A stretch of 64,000 nt of DNA from Gerris lacustris (GCA_951217055.1 OX578286.1:6240033-6304032), one strand, 5' to 3'; counted from the stretch's first letter, positions 12,960 to 25,721 are shown. Program-made: numbers and translations. Notes: a model not told the origin generated them from the letters alone.

Positions 12960-13800
12960 AATTTGGGATACGATAGGAACCACTTAAAAATAGTGATAAC
13001 TATATTACTAATATAGAAAAATAATATTACCTAAGCTTAATTTATTTTGGAAATTGTTTACATACGTAATATTGATACAATACTAAATAGAATAACCTAA
13101 CTAACCAGCTAAGTTGATAAATTGAAATAAAAATTAAATAATAAGCATTTGATAATGACAAAATGAGAGAGTGTGTAGTGTGTATATGACAAGCTTCTAA
13201 GTGTTTATTTAAGATTTAAATGATCATTTATATATTCGAGTAGTTGTGTCCTGACGACTCACCTCGAAATTAATTGTTTTTGCTAAGATAAGGCAACCAC
13301 ATTTATTCCAATAGAAAATAAATGTTTGTTTTGATTTGTTGGTCTTTAAATAGATATATTATGTAATAAGCTAGATATGGGAGCTTCTTTTTTTGTTATC
13401 TTAAAGAAATAACACAAAACTGTCGCTCCACTTAAATTAAAAATGTATTACCTTTAATTATTTATTACCTACTTTTATGAATAGTGAATTTATATAGGGG
13501 AGGATCTCTTACCTCGGACATTAAGCTATAATTAACTATAGCTGGTAACACTGATATGGAAGGTGGGAAGATTGCTAAAAAACAGTGTTGCCAAGCTCTG
13601 ACAAGTGTACCACAGAAAAAAGAATGTGAGATTCTCAGGTATTAGAAGTGAAACTTAAGTTCTAGAAACAGTTGATTTTATGCATTGCTTTCTTTGCATT
13701 TGTTGACCATTTTATTATTTCAGCATTAAGAAATGGTTATGTGGAATTAATTGAATTTTTCTTTTTTTTGCGAATAGTGAAGAAAAATCATGAAAACAAC
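12251..13800. other. AT-rich sequence without genes; (TA)n at 12902-12956
   Basis: Contains poly-A, poly-T and a TA microsatellite. No exon, RNA gene or repeat family was recognised. Confidence 0.6.
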
Positions 13801-13809
13801 ATTTATATA

Positions 13810-14560
13810 TATTATACTAGCCGGATCGGTGCCCTTCGCGCACCTTATCCGTCTAGAAGTTGGTGCTGTTTGTAAAAAATAATTAAAACAATATAAATAA
13901 TATAGGTATCTTTACTGTTACATAATTTCGTATTTTAGTACAAGAAGGTTATATTATTTGTTTTAGGCATTTTCATTTATTCTATTTTATACTATACCTT
14001 TAATTTTCAATTTTAGGTACAGTGAGTCTATGTACCAAATTTAAGATCATTAAATTCACTGGAAGCTAAGATAAATATATCTAATTAAATCCAAGATGGC
14101 GGCCATATGTTGAAGTAAAAGTACCTTTAGTTTTCTTCTTTAGCTACCATAAGTCTATGTACCAAATTTCAGATCTCTAGGTCCTCTAGAAGCTGAGATA
14201 ATAGAGTTTTATTAAATCCAAGATGGTGGTTATAATTCAATATGGTGGCCATATGTTGATGTGAAAGTACCTTTAATTTTCTTTTTTAGCTACTATCAGT
14301 ATGTACCTAATTTCAGGTCTCTAGGTCCACTGGAAGCTGAGATAATAGAGTGTTATTAAATCCAAGATGGCGGCTATAATTCAATATGGGGGCCATATAT
14401 CGAAAATCAAAATGGCCGCACTTTTCTATTTATGGTACACTCTATTTATGTACCAAATTTCAAATCTCTATGTCAATGGGAAGTAGGAGAATTAGTGATC
14501 AGTCAGTCAGTCACTGTCACTCTTAGTTTTATATATATAGATTATTATAATGTATATAAT
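13810..14560 (+). repeat. Dispersed element with three degenerate internal repeats
   Basis: Begins near ACTAGCCGGATCGGTGCCC and ends near CAGTCAGTCAGTCACTGTCA and ATATATATAGATTA. Inside, a block with TACCAAATTTCAGATCTCTA, AAGCTGAGATAATAGAG and TCCAAGATGGCGGC recurs about three times at a spacing of 100-130 bp. Boundaries are approximate and the class is unknown. Confidence 0.4.
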
Positions 14561-14599
14561 ATTACGCTTACATACGAATTCTGTGATTTGAAAAATCAT

Positions 14600-14680
14600 C
14601 TACCTCCGTGGTGCAATGGTTAGCACTTATATCTGCTGAATCAGATGTCGGTGGATCAAAACTTGTTGATTTTCCTATAA
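14600..14680 (+). repeat. tRNA-derived SINE head
   Basis: CCGTGGTGCAATGGTTAGCA is a clear tRNA D-arm/A box. An anticodon-like stem (ATCTG/CAGAT) and a decayed B box (GTGGATCAAAACT) follow. No intact T-arm or acceptor pairing, so it is a SINE head, not a working tRNA gene. Confidence 0.6.
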
Positions 14681-14877
14681 AATATCTTTTATTTAGACGA
14701 GTCTCGAATCACAAACTTGGTTACATGCAATTTTGTTTCATCCAAGCCAAATTACTCTACAGCACCTAAACAAATGTTCACTTCAATAACTTTAATTCCA
14801 AAACAGCTTTCAGACTTCAAAAGGCGTCAGTGCATATTGCGGAAGAAAAAAAAATACATTAATAATAGTTATTTATG

Positions 14878-15562
14878 CACCTAGGGAGTAAAGTAAGCCA
14901 TTATTCCCTGAGCGAAAAAGTTGGTTCTTGAGGCGAAGCCGAAGGAACCATGGTCCCTAAATCCCGAGGCGAAGCCGAGGGAATTAGACTCTTTAATTCC
15001 CGAGGTGCAGCCGAGGGAATAACTCTAATTAGCTAGATAATTATCGCGCGGGGAATAATGGCACTTTACTCACGAGGTACATACAATATACACTGAGAAC
15101 ACAATATACTGGAGAATATTTTTTCTCCAGTAGAAAAAATATTCACATTTTCGTCCATTGCACAGTTTTTATTAAACATTTTAATAAATAACAATAATTA
15201 TTAGCACTTTTAATAGCAGATATAAGTGATTCAATATGAAAAGCAAATAAGAATTGGAATTAAACTCAAATAGAAGGTTATTTAGATGCAGGTTATAATG
15301 TTGTAAACAAAGAAACATGGTCAAAAAAAGCGCAGTGCCGCCAACCTGATTTCGACAACTTCATTACATTAGCCATACATTTTCTACTATTTATAAAATA
15401 ATTAAGTTGCAATCTTTACTTTTTTGCCCTACTTTACTTTTTCGCCCTACTTTTACTTTTTCTCCCTACTTTTTGAGTTAGGGATGAAAAGACCTGTTTT
15501 AGTCCCTCTAAACTGATTCAAAATCATAACTTTTTTTCCCTACTGGAGATAAAAAGATTTAT
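14878..15562 (+). mobile_element. Family F element, copy 1
   Basis: Starts CACCTAGGGAGTAAAGTAAG and ends CTACTGGAGATAAAA. An internal inverted pair is formed by AGCCATTATTCCC and GGGGAATAATGGC, with GGCGAAGCCGA repeats between. Other copies are at 54003-54835 (-), 55918-56511 (-) and 58692-59119 (+). Confidence 0.75.
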
Positions 15563-15639
15563 AGTGAGAGGTAAGTCTACTTTATATGTCGGAGATCGAC
15601 GTGACACAGACAGAAATTATTTCTAAAAAAAAAAAAAAT

Positions 15640-15960
15640 TCTCGAAATGGGTTCCGACGATTTTAATTAAAAAATTCTAAAATGTTGTTCCATCCAAATA
15701 CGAATCTAATGATATAAACTGGTTCCCCGGGAAAAATATAGTTCCTGAGAAAATAGTTTTAAACGTGGACGGAGAGAGGCCGGGTTTGATTCCCCGTTGA
15801 GGAGAAGTTATTTTTATGATACATTTTGATAAAATGTTCAATAATTAAATGTATTTACGAAAACACGAAAACTAATGAATGGAAAACACTGGGCTAAGTA
15901 AATATGAAGTTGTATTATGAGAATGTTTGTCTGAGTTGGCTCTCACCGATTTTTGTCGGG
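15640..15960 (+). repeat. Family C element, 3' part
   Basis: Matches the 3' half of 17707-18330, with a decayed version of the GGTTCGATTCC-like box near 15785 and the ending TTTGTCTGAGTTG. Confidence 0.6.
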
Positions 15961-16028
15961 TTTAGGAAACTGCTTATTTTGGAACTAGATTACGTTTCAA
16001 GCAACACTGAGCAACTAAAAACTACTTT

Positions 16029-17215
16029 TTACTTTTCGTCACCAATTGTAGGAATAGTACATTACGCGTCTAGTGCGGATAGTAGCATTTTGCATGCGAG
16101 TGTGGAGTTTGCACTCGAGCAACAGTGAGGGTAGTAAAACCACACGAGCAATGCAAATTGCTGTTTTTGCACGAGTTGCGTACCCTAACTTTATCTACAA
16201 TTGTGGATTTTAATAATAAATACAGAAAAAAAAATTAAATAAAATTCCTGTATGTAAGTTTGTATTTCTCTTTTGATAAAGATGACATTAATTCATTAGT
16301 TGTATTTTGTGCCGAATTAATTATTTCGGGAGGCGTATTATTCTCCTCATTTTCGTTATAATCACTTAAATCACTCATTGTTTTTCACTAAAAACTCGAT
16401 ATACAGTTTTAACAGTTACTTTAAGTAAACAAACAGCAAATTAGTTTTGTTAAATGTAAACAAACTCGCTAATCGTGCGTTAAAGTGAAGATTTCTTCTT
16501 TTTTTAACGCTCTTGGGCTGAAAAAAAGAGGAATTCTTCAGAATTATGAGACGCGCATGCGCAATGAATACAAGTACGTAAAGAATCACTTTTTACGCAT
16601 CTAAACAGAGATACAATGTTTATATTTCGTATCAATCGTAGATAAAAATATTGTTTTCTCTAAGAGAGTTAAAACTTGGCAGAAAAATCAATCCTTACTT
16701 CTTTTTGTGTCGCCCGGAAAGTGGTCCAATCGAGTTGAACTTTAGCATGAATGTACCTCTCTGTATGACAAACAAATCCACTAAATTTATTTTGATATTG
16801 GCCGCCAATTTGAAGTTATCGTTCTTTGAATTTTTAATCTTTGACGGTTAATAATATACCGAAAGTAAATACGTTTTTGACGTATAGCATATCGTTGGAA
16901 CCGGTAAAAAATAAGGAACAAATATAAAAAAAACCCTATGAAATTCCATTAATTAGTTTAAAAGTTATAAGCGAATATAAATATTAATTAGTGCGATACT
17001 TTTGTAAAACGTACCTGTCAAAATTCAAATTATAAAATAAATAAAAATAATGTGTGTATACAATTTAAAAAAAAAAAAAATTATAATAAAAAATCAGTTA
17101 GTTCAAAACGGTTACCCATCAAAATACTCCCAATGACAGCAGAAGGAAAATGGCCTCCACACTTTAGTGGCATCCAAAGTGCGAGAAAAAGTTCTTATGT
17201 ACCCCGTGCCCGATT
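16029..17215 (+). mobile_element. Family D element, copy 2
   Basis: The left end ACTTTTCGTCAC and right end GTGCGAGAAAAAGTT are imperfect inverses. The segment 16640-17040 aligns with family D copy 1. The part at 16040-16620 has no counterpart in copy 1 and may be a separate insertion. Confidence 0.5.
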
Positions 17216-17706
17216 TTTTTTTTGACATTTTTATGTTTAGGCTATGGAACATAAGTCAAAAACGTTACGTTACTTTTAGCTTAAAAATTCAGAAAAGCAT
17301 ATCAGGGAGTTAAAAAGCTATAGGAGGTGTGTAATCCAGTCTCCAGCTGTTGGGCCTCTCTCCACCGCACGTCATAGGGCCGAAGAGAGTCGAAAAGATT
17401 TATACGTGTGACAGGGAGTTAGGAAAGTACAGGAGGTTGCCATCAACTCTCAGCCCTCTCGGCCTACCTAGTATGAAGGCAAATTAACAATTCGTAGAAG
17501 GCGGGCCGGCCCCTTTGAATTCAGTATTTTGTAATCAAGCCGTGGCAGTGCCAGTGTGGAGATAAGAGTAAAAATTATCTTCCATCTACTTTTATCAATT
17601 ACATGAATAAATTACCGATTTTATTTCATTTTATGACGGTAGTTTACGCAGAGCGAAAACATGAAAATGTCTCACTGTCTTGCGGACTCGTATGCAAGAA
17701 GTATTT
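17216..17706. other. Unassigned segment
   Basis: A short stretch near 17222-17290 (TTATGTTTAGGCTATGG) recurs at 61560. Nothing else was recognised. Confidence 0.4.
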
Positions 17707-18330
17707 TTTTTTACTTTCTCATATAAAGAGAAAGTATTGTGATGGCGCGAAAATTCGATTTTGAGATTTTGATGGATTTACACGTTTTGAGGTCCCCTGA
17801 GTCCAAAAAAGTGTTTTTTAAAAAATGTCTGTCTGTCTGTCGTCTGTCGTCTGTGCATACGCCTGGAGCCTAAACTACTGAGCCGATTTTGACGAAATAT
17901 GGCATACATACTCACAAAAATCATACCCCGAGGCGAAACCGAGAAATGAATTTTAGCTCCAAATTTGGGGGCGCTACCCCCCAAAAACTCTGAAAAAAAC
18001 GTGAAAAAAAAAATATTTCTCGAAAACGGTTCCGACGATTTACATTAAAAAATTCTAAAATGTAGTCCATTTGAATACGAATCCAACGATATAAGCCGTT
18101 TTCCCGGGAAAAATCTAGTTCCTGAGAAAAAAGCTTAAAACGTGGACGGAGAGAGCCCGGGTTCGATTCCCCGCCCAGGAAAAGTTATTTTTATGATCAA
18201 TTTTGATGAAATGTTTAATAATATTTAAATGTACATTTGAAAACTAATAAATGGAAACACTGGACTAAGTAATTATAAACTCGTATATGAGAAAGTTTGT
18301 CTGAGTTGTCTCGGACCGATTTTTTATTAA
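17707..18330 (+). mobile_element. Family C element, near complete
   Basis: Left ACTTTCTCATATA and right ATATGAGAAAGT are subterminal inverted repeats. A (GTCT)-type tract lies at about 17829-17860. Near 18150 is CCCGGGTTCGATTCCCCGCC, which resembles a Pol III B box. Right terminus TCTCGGACCGATTTTT. Copies or pieces lie at 3355, 8612, 15640, 39336 and 55376. Confidence 0.7.
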
Positions 18331-18749
18331 GACATCTCCACCGCAAGTATTTTAATTACACCTATTAAATAAATTTAATAATTAAATTATAACTAATAAC
18401 TAATGAAGTCTACCGAGCTTTACGGTATTATTCCTCTAGAACTTAGTCTGTCATCTACACTCACGTAATTTCTAAGTACTTTGTGATACCGTTTACTGAT
18501 ATTAGGTAAGTGTTAGTAGAAGTACTTATACACCTGAGTAAATACACCAAACCGTCATCGTGTTAGATTTGAACACGTGCCTAAGAACCTATCTATATAT
18601 ACATGTACTTATACAAATATTATCAACTTATAAATATTGATAAATCTACCCCCTCTGTTTATATAGTGGCTTAGCAATCAAATTTTCCCTCTTTCTTCTT
18701 GATATATAAGCAACAGGAGAGTACACCTTGAGTCTTTAATATAATATTT

Positions 18750-19345
18750 TGTTTCCGAGCTAACGGAAGCTATGTGATTGTTCTGAAGAACGAAATTTTT
18801 GGAACGACGTTCCTTATGGCACGTTCTGGAGCCCGGGAGTGAATCCGAAAAAGACGACCAAAACCACCGTCACGGAAAATCCGTCACGAAATATACAGAT
18901 GACGATAACTTGAGTAAAAGCTCACCGAGTTAGATGAAATTTGGTACACATGTTCATTTGACCAATGCCCAGGCTGAGTTCATCAGAAAACGTTATCCGC
19001 CCAAGCGTTCACGCGCAACGCTCGCGTAAACGTAAGCTTTAAAAGACGGGAAAAAATGTTATTAAGGAAGCCTGTTACTTGACTTGTTTTGATTATTTTT
19101 GTTATATATGTCAAAAATGTCACTTTGTTTTGTAAATAAATAAAATATAATCATGTAAAATTTCACCCTGATACAAGCAGAAGCTGTAAAGTAGGGAAGA
19201 GATATATTTTATAATATTTTAAATTAATTGGCCGGGTAGGGAGAAAACAGTCCTATTTCAATCTAAACTCCTTTAACAAACATACTCTTTCACTATAAAC
19301 TCATCATGATCAACTTTTTTCTTATATTTATAGTAAGACGCTTGC
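18750..19345 (+). mobile_element. Mosaic element: family B end with family A interior
   Basis: Begins TTTGTTTCCGAGCTAACGGA (the family B hairpin end) and continues with family A-like interior sequence, CGATAACTTGAGTAAAAG to CGCTCGCGTAAACGT. The complete mosaic in inverse orientation is at 40091-40646. Confidence 0.6.
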
Positions 19346-19567
19346 TTTAATTATACTAATAATGATTTGCTTTTAATTTTGCCTTAACTCTGTCAGGTAC
19401 AAACAGTTGGTTACTTTTAATTTTGTCTCTTTTCTAACTCCGCCATGTATAAGTAGTTAGCAATGTATACGTACTTAGCAGTGTGATTTTATAATTTATA
19501 TTTAATGAAAAATGTAAGGAACTTCGTACCTACCGGGTGTCCCGCAACACCACACGTATTTTTTTAT

Positions 19568-20094
19568 ATCTCCGATTTCAAAAATTCCAAGACAGAAATC
19601 CGTTTCAGACATCAGGAAACATTTTTGGTTTTGTGTCCATCTGGCGGTCTGTCGCTAACTTTGCGAACCAACATATCTTAAAACTACACGTCCGATTTCA
19701 ATGAAATTTGAATGGTAGTGTAGTAGGTCATAATTAGCCTATTGTTGGTCCCATATAAGTTTCAACCTTCTGCGCATATTTGTTTCTCTTCCACATGCGC
19801 ACAAACATACATTTATTTACACCTATAGCTTCAAAAGTACTTATCTGATTTGTATGAAACTTTTATAGTTTATCGATAGTAGCCCGCAGATAGCCACAGA
19901 TTAATTTGAACCGTCTGCACTCATTAATTTTGACTAAATTGGTACTTTAATATATGTAAAAAATCCAAACAATTTTGACATATTAAAAAAACGGGGGAAA
20001 CAATTAAACAATAATGGCTATTAAAAGTATAAAATCAATAAAGTACGTGATATGATGCGAGGAAGCTATGTGCCACACTAATTGGCAGTCTATT
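19568..20094 (+). mobile_element. Family B element, copy 2
   Basis: Contains the B landmarks in order, ending GGAAGCTATGTGCCACACTA and ATTGGCAGTCTATTT. The hairpin end is missing. Confidence 0.7.
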
Positions 20095-21850
20095 TGTTTT
20101 ATACAATTTTTAATAACTTTAGTTCAACCCAATATTTTTCGATGATACCAAGCCTACAACATACGCACAACGCACACCTCTGCGAATAAATTAATCAATT
20201 TCGTTCAGCCAATATTACGCCTATGAAATCGGACTGGTGGCGACAGACACACATACATACACAAAAATTTAAGGCCGGATTCGGTTTTCGAAATGTATAA
20301 AATGAAAAAGTATCTAATCATTTTTGAATTCTTATCAATGTACAGACAAAATTTGAATTTTATATATTATAAAGTAAAAGTCTTTTGGGCAAATTTAGAT
20401 CATTAATAGAATCTAAATATGATCTATAATTCGTTCTGAAATAAATAACCTGTTTGATAAACCAGTGGTAAGGTAAGTATGAAATCAACAATATACTTCA
20501 AAAACGAAATAAAACAAATGACGCATAATCTTTGCTTAAATATAATGATTTATTTATGACAGCTAAATATAACCGAACGTTTTGATTGGTTAGAAGCCAT
20601 TTTGTTCTAGTATTAGTTGTGATTAGAGTATATATACTGACACTGACAGAACTTGTACGGTGTTTTGGCACGGAGTGACAGAGTGTGTGGGTGTAGTTGA
20701 AACAAGTGGGTGTGAACGATACACACTCATAGCTGACCAATAGTATTTCGACATTTTAATTAATACTCTTTCTAGAGAAACAGCCAATGGGAAAACTAGA
20801 AATTTATGTAGACAAATAAACGTGGGGTTTTTTCCTTCCTATGAATTTCATTTAAATGTTTATTTATTTAGTTTTTTTTTAAATTTCGCCTTTCCATTTT
20901 GTATTTTATATCTGTACAGAAAAATATATGATAATATTATGTTGGTCGGAAATTGGCCTTAACCGACTGGAAAAATCCGAAAAGTTAGAAAGAATTATTT
21001 TTACCCTCTTTAAAAAATTAAAGATGGCGGACGCAACTTAAAAGTTTTTTTTGGAGGCTTATTGCGGCTAAACAGTAAGTCGTATCGAAAAGCAGATTGC
21101 ACCAGCGATAACTGATTTTAAATGATCTACAACTTTGGTCCTATGACTTTTTGTCGTAACTTCATCGTTTCTGCCTTAAATAGAGGGACTTTTTTTTTTA
21201 ATTTTTGACTTCGAGATCTTATCGAGCAATTGTCGAGCAATTGCTGACCGATTTAATTTCTGATTGTGGGGTGCTTAAATCTCACACTAACCCTACTACC
21301 TATGCGTCAAAGTGACGTATTGAATTGATAAAAATGGCTGCCAGTAGCCCCCACTACGTCCAATGGTTCCCAACGTCTCTGTATGCCTACCCTGTTTAAT
21401 ATTTTTTATAATAATAATTATTTTAACGCTTAGTTGTAAGAAATTTGACTGAAACAGACGAAAACATTACTGTGAATAGATGTTACCTGATAGAAAATTG
21501 TGTTCCTCTTCTTATTAATACAGAAATGTGTACCTAATTTTTTTAAAGAAATATTCATGAATCGCCTACTTATTTATTATAAACCAAACTAATAATGTAT
21601 TTTTAAGTAACTTACTATATTTTGAGACTAAAAAATAGTTTAATTTAAATAAGATCCAATGATAGTCACTAGTCACAGTAACGTATCGGTAGTAACAACA
21701 CATTAATATTTAAAGGTAGTATTCTAGGGCTAATGCTCTTCAAATTGAGTATTTATTATTTTATTAATTCGTACCTAGAACTCGAGTTATTAAATATTTA
21801 CTGGTGAAACTCCCATATTGAGAAAAGAGACTGGTAATAAAATGAATGCA
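20095..21850. other. Unassigned sequence
   Basis: No gene, RNA or repeat family recognised. The frame at 20498-20740 (-) has no exon signals or recognisable motif. Confidence 0.5.
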
Positions 21851-21861
21851 CCAATGGTTGA

Positions 21862-22917
21862 TTGGAAGCAACAAATTCATATCCGTGTTTTGTCTGCTCA
21901 AAGTGTTCAGTTCAATGGAAACGCTATGTTCAGTATTTTGTGGAAAAGTGGAAGCACTTTAAAGACAATAAGATAGAAGCAACAATTCATATCCGTGTTT
22001 TGTCTGCTCAAAGTGTTCAGTTCAATGGAAACGCTGTGTTCAGTATTTTGTGGAAAAGTGGAAGCACTTTAAAGACAATAAGATAGAAGCAACAATTCAT
22101 ATCCGTGTTTTGTCTGCTCAAAGTGTTCAGTTCAATGGAAACGCTGTGTTCAGTATTTTGTGGAAAAGTGGAAGCACTTTAAAGACAATAAGATAGAAGC
22201 AACAATTCATATCCGTGTTTTGTCTGCTTAAAGTGTTCAGTTCAATGGAAACGCTGTGTTCAGTATTTTGTGGAAAAGTGGAAGCACTTTAAAGACAATG
22301 AGATAGAAGCTACAATTCATATCCGTGTTTTGTCTGCTCAAAGTGTTTAATAGGAACGCTGTGGTTAGTATTTTGTGGAAAAGTGGAAGCACTTTAAAGA
22401 CAATAAGATAGAAGCAACAATTCATATCCGTGTTTTGTCTGCTCAAAGTGTTCAGTTCAATGGAAACGCTGTGTTCAGTATTTTGTGGAAAAGTGGAAGC
22501 ACTTTAAAGACAATAAGATAGAAGCAACAATTCATATCCGTGTTTTGTCTGCTTAAAGTGTTCAGTTCAATGGAAACGCTGTGTTCAGTATTTTGTGGAA
22601 AAGTGGAAGCACTTTAAAGACAATAAGATAGAAGCAACAATTCATATCCGTGTTTTGTCTGCTTAAAGTGTTCAGTTCAATGGAAACGCTGTGGTTAGTA
22701 TTTTGTGGAAAAGTGGAAGCACTTTAAAGACAATAAGATAGAAGCAACAATTCATATCCGTGTTTTGTCTGCTTAAAGTGTTCAGTTCAATGGAAACGCT
22801 GTGTTCAGTATTTTGTGGAAAAGTGGAAGCACTTTAAAGACAATAAGATAGAAGCAACAATTCATATCCGTGTTTTGTCCGCTCAAAGTGTTTTTTGGAA
22901 ACGCTGTGGTTAGTATT
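21862..22917 (+). repeat. 110-bp tandem array, about 9-10 units
   Basis: The unit core ATTCATATCCGTGTTTTGTC recurs every 110 bp (one unit is 105 bp) with very few differences, which implies recent expansion. It abuts the H body at 22918, and two further degenerate units lie on the other side at 23660-23830. Open frames inside are repeat artefacts. Confidence 0.9.
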
Positions 22918-23830
22918 TTGACATAATTACAAGATAAAAAGAACTTTTTATATACTTCGTTTTTAACTTTTCTGTTGAATCATATGTAATGTTGATAATA
23001 TAATTAATATTGTTATATATAATGTTAGTGAAGAAAAAAAAGTTCCTAATATATTTACTTCACTGATGGTTCACATGAATGACAACCATCTAGAGAGCTG
23101 ATGTTAAACCTATAAAAGGACAAATCTTTGTACAACGGATCTCACCAACACCGAATCTAAACCGTGCCATTGATATGCCCCTGTGTAGGGACAGTAAGAG
23201 AAGAAAAATGTGTACAAGTAAAGAAGTACAGATGCAGAAATATTAAACCTATACCTAGGACACACAAGTTTAAACAAACCTGGGTGCCACACGTCAATTA
23301 ATTTATTTCTTTGTTTACTTTTCCTGTTTCGCTGTCATTCAATGTTTACCTCTTAATAAAATATAACAAATTTGAAACCCGTCAAAATGAAGATTGTAAA
23401 TACTATTGGATATGTCAAAACAAATAAAATAACTTGCGGATTTTTCCGAACTAACTTTTCATACAGTCAAATTTGCTGAAAACTAATTAAATTCTGCTGA
23501 AAGATGGCTAAAAGTATTAAAATAACTGCATTGTCATCGTGTTCTGAGCTATTCTAAAAGTTTCAAATGATTACCTACTCGGGAAGTTAGTTAAAAATCG
23601 ATTGCAAGATTTGTACCAAACATACAAACAAACAAGAAAGCAAGCTAATAAAAACGTAGTAAAAAAGTGGAAGCACTTTAAAAACAATATGATTGAAACA
23701 ACAATTCATATCCTTATTTTGTCTGCTCAAAGTGTTAAATGGGAATTCTTTGGTTATTTTGTTTTTCAATTATAAGAACTTTACAGACAATAAGATTAGA
23801 AGCAACAATTTATCTGTGTTTATTTCCAAA
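22918..23830 (+). mobile_element. Family H element body with trailing tandem units
   Basis: Body 22918-23660 matches 7190-7840 and, inverted, 4896-5460. From 23660 the 110-bp unit sequence resumes in the same direction, so the body is bracketed by direct copies of the unit. Confidence 0.7.
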
Positions 23831-24149
23831 GTGAATAAGCTACGACATAAGCAATCGTATTAGGTATAAGTATTTAGGTACTACATCCGAAATCTGACTC
23901 GCATATTTATAATTTAATTTTACAATTCTTATATTTTATTTAAACAGAAAAGTAAGTTATTCTATTTAAATGTATGTTTAACTTTAGTTTGTAAAATGTA
24001 TGAAGTATATTTTTATGTGGTGCGCATTACAAATTTCCTGTTTATTTTTTGACGAATATTCAAAAAATATAAGGAATAGCTTACGGTTTAGTTTTTAAGG
24101 TTCTCTGTGTATATATATATTTCAAATATTTTATTTTTTTAGTTCGGTA

Positions 24150-24420
24150 GTAGGGGGTTAGATGAAGATGCCGGGGGTGTGTACATATCCCCACCCTATA
24201 GACAGGGCGACACCCCTGGGTACGATAGCTGCCAAGAGAGCGTCGAATAGGACCCCGTCGTACAACGGACCAGTCCTTTACCGCGTATCTAATAGTGCGT
24301 GTGCTCTTCACGAAGAAGAACCCTTGACGCGACGCTTACACACATCCGCGCGTCAAAAAACCCAAAAAAGAACCAAAAGACTGTCAAATAAAAACAAACT
24401 TTACGGTAGATAAATTGAAA
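24150..24420. other. GC-richer non-repetitive island upstream of the SoxE exon
   Basis: This patch has several CpGs and a base composition well above its AT-rich surroundings. Long frames overlap on both strands (24162-24413 plus, 24081-24311 minus) but neither encodes a recognisable protein. It lies about 1.1 kb upstream of the SoxE start codon and could be promoter or 5' leader sequence; this is inference only. Confidence 0.3.
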
Positions 24421-25506
24421 AGTTTAACGCGTTGATGTCATTTCATTTCACGTCATGAAAAATTGTTAGAAGGATAGCAAATAGTTTACTACGTTGAAGA
24501 CGGTATTTTACGTCAACGAAACTTTCAATTACTATCTGATAAAACTAAAATTAAATTCTGAAGAATTAAATTGAACAGTGCAGTATCTTTAAAGTCTTAA
24601 TAAAAAACCATAAACAAAATTCAATTTGCAATTAAAGACTTTTGTGCCACATTTTAAGTGCGTCTGAATAAAAAACTATTTTATTTATTTATTTTTATTT
24701 TAATTCTTCCAAAGAACTTTTATATAAGAACTAATTATAATTTTTAAATAATCACAATTTTTCAATCAATTTAAGTAATAAATTAAATATTACAAATATA
24801 AAAGAAGAAAATTATTAAACATTATAAATCTGTTAATTACAGGTTAATAAATTAATTTAATAAAAGTTAATTAAAACTAAGATAATAAACATTATTAAAA
24901 TTATTAATTAAATCTTATAATAAACTAAAATCAATTTCATAAATAATTAAATATTAATTTTTCTTAATTATAAATAATTAAGTGTTTTTTCTTTTTTTCT
25001 GGTATATTACATTAAATATTCAATTAATTTTTATAAATAATTAAATAATACATAATTAATAAATTATACCTAAATCATTTATAATTTATATATTAATTAA
25101 ATTAATAAATAAATCAATATTGAAAGTAATAATTTATAGGAAAATCATGGGTTTACCACAAGGAAGCTCATAAGAACAGTTTTTATTTTTAATGTTTTTT
25201 TATCATTTAAGTAATTTTTTTTTGGTCTTCAAATAATTTTTACTAATTAAAAAAAATAAAAATGTTAATCTTTATTAGATATGTATTAAATCATTTAATA
25301 ATATTAATATAATAAATATTAATTGTTTTTTAATAATAAAAAAAAAAACTTAAATAAATGTAGTATTAAGAAATTTGTATTGATTCGAATTTTTAAACCA
25401 AGCTAATATCAAATTTATTGAAGTGATGAAAAGTTGATTTATTTTGTCCATTTTAAAAAATATATATACATATATATTTTCGGGTTTAAATTTTTGTAAA
25501 AAAAAA
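24421..25506. other. Very AT-rich upstream region of the SoxE exon
   Basis: No exon or repeat recognised. It may hold 5' UTR or promoter sequence of the SoxE gene, but no core promoter element could be fixed. Confidence 0.35.
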
Positions 25507-25715
25507 ATGTCGGCACCAAAATCGGACGATCCGCCGAAAAGCGGTGCGAACAACTCAGCTCCAGTTGTACAAGCCAAGCCCGTGGTGAGCTTAGCAACGG
25601 GAATAAGTCAGGCACAGCAGAAAAAAAATACTAAGCAGGATAATCCTAGAATTTTGGAAACTGTCAGCAAAGTACTTCAAGGATACGATTGGACTTTAGT
25701 ACCTATGGCTACCAA
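25507..25715 (+). CDS. SoxE: SoxE-type transcription factor, first coding exon (dimerisation domain)
   Basis: Encodes 69 codons plus two bases before a strong donor (AA|GTAAGT at 25716). Residues 1-45 are a polar linker rich in Ser, Pro, Lys and Gln. Residues 46-67 contain SKVLQGYDWTLVPM, which closely matches the DNA-dependent dimerisation segment that precedes the HMG box in SoxE proteins (Sox8/9/10, fly Sox100B). In that family this segment is followed within a few residues by the HMG box, so the exon should splice to an HMG exon in phase 2; none was found downstream in this window. The start is the ATG in AAAAATG. An upstream in-frame ATG at 25444 would add only an AT-rich, unrelated stretch. 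The protein would be a nuclear DNA-binding regulator. The intron that follows is loaded with transposons. The family call is firm; the orthology beyond SoxE is inference. Confidence 0.85.
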
Positions 25716-25721
25716 GTAAGT
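25716..25721 (+). other. Splice donor of the SoxE exon
   Basis: GTAAGT directly follows the codon for Thr plus AA, leaving phase 2. Without splicing the frame stops at once at TAA. Confidence 0.8.

Noticed and set aside
21862..22446. Repeat-protein-like frames on both strands
   Set aside because: Artefact of the 110-bp tandem array; both strands are open for the same reason.
24081..24413. Overlapping frames on both strands with balanced composition
   Set aside because: Neither product resembles a known protein; the openness follows from the local base composition. Kept only as a GC-richer island.
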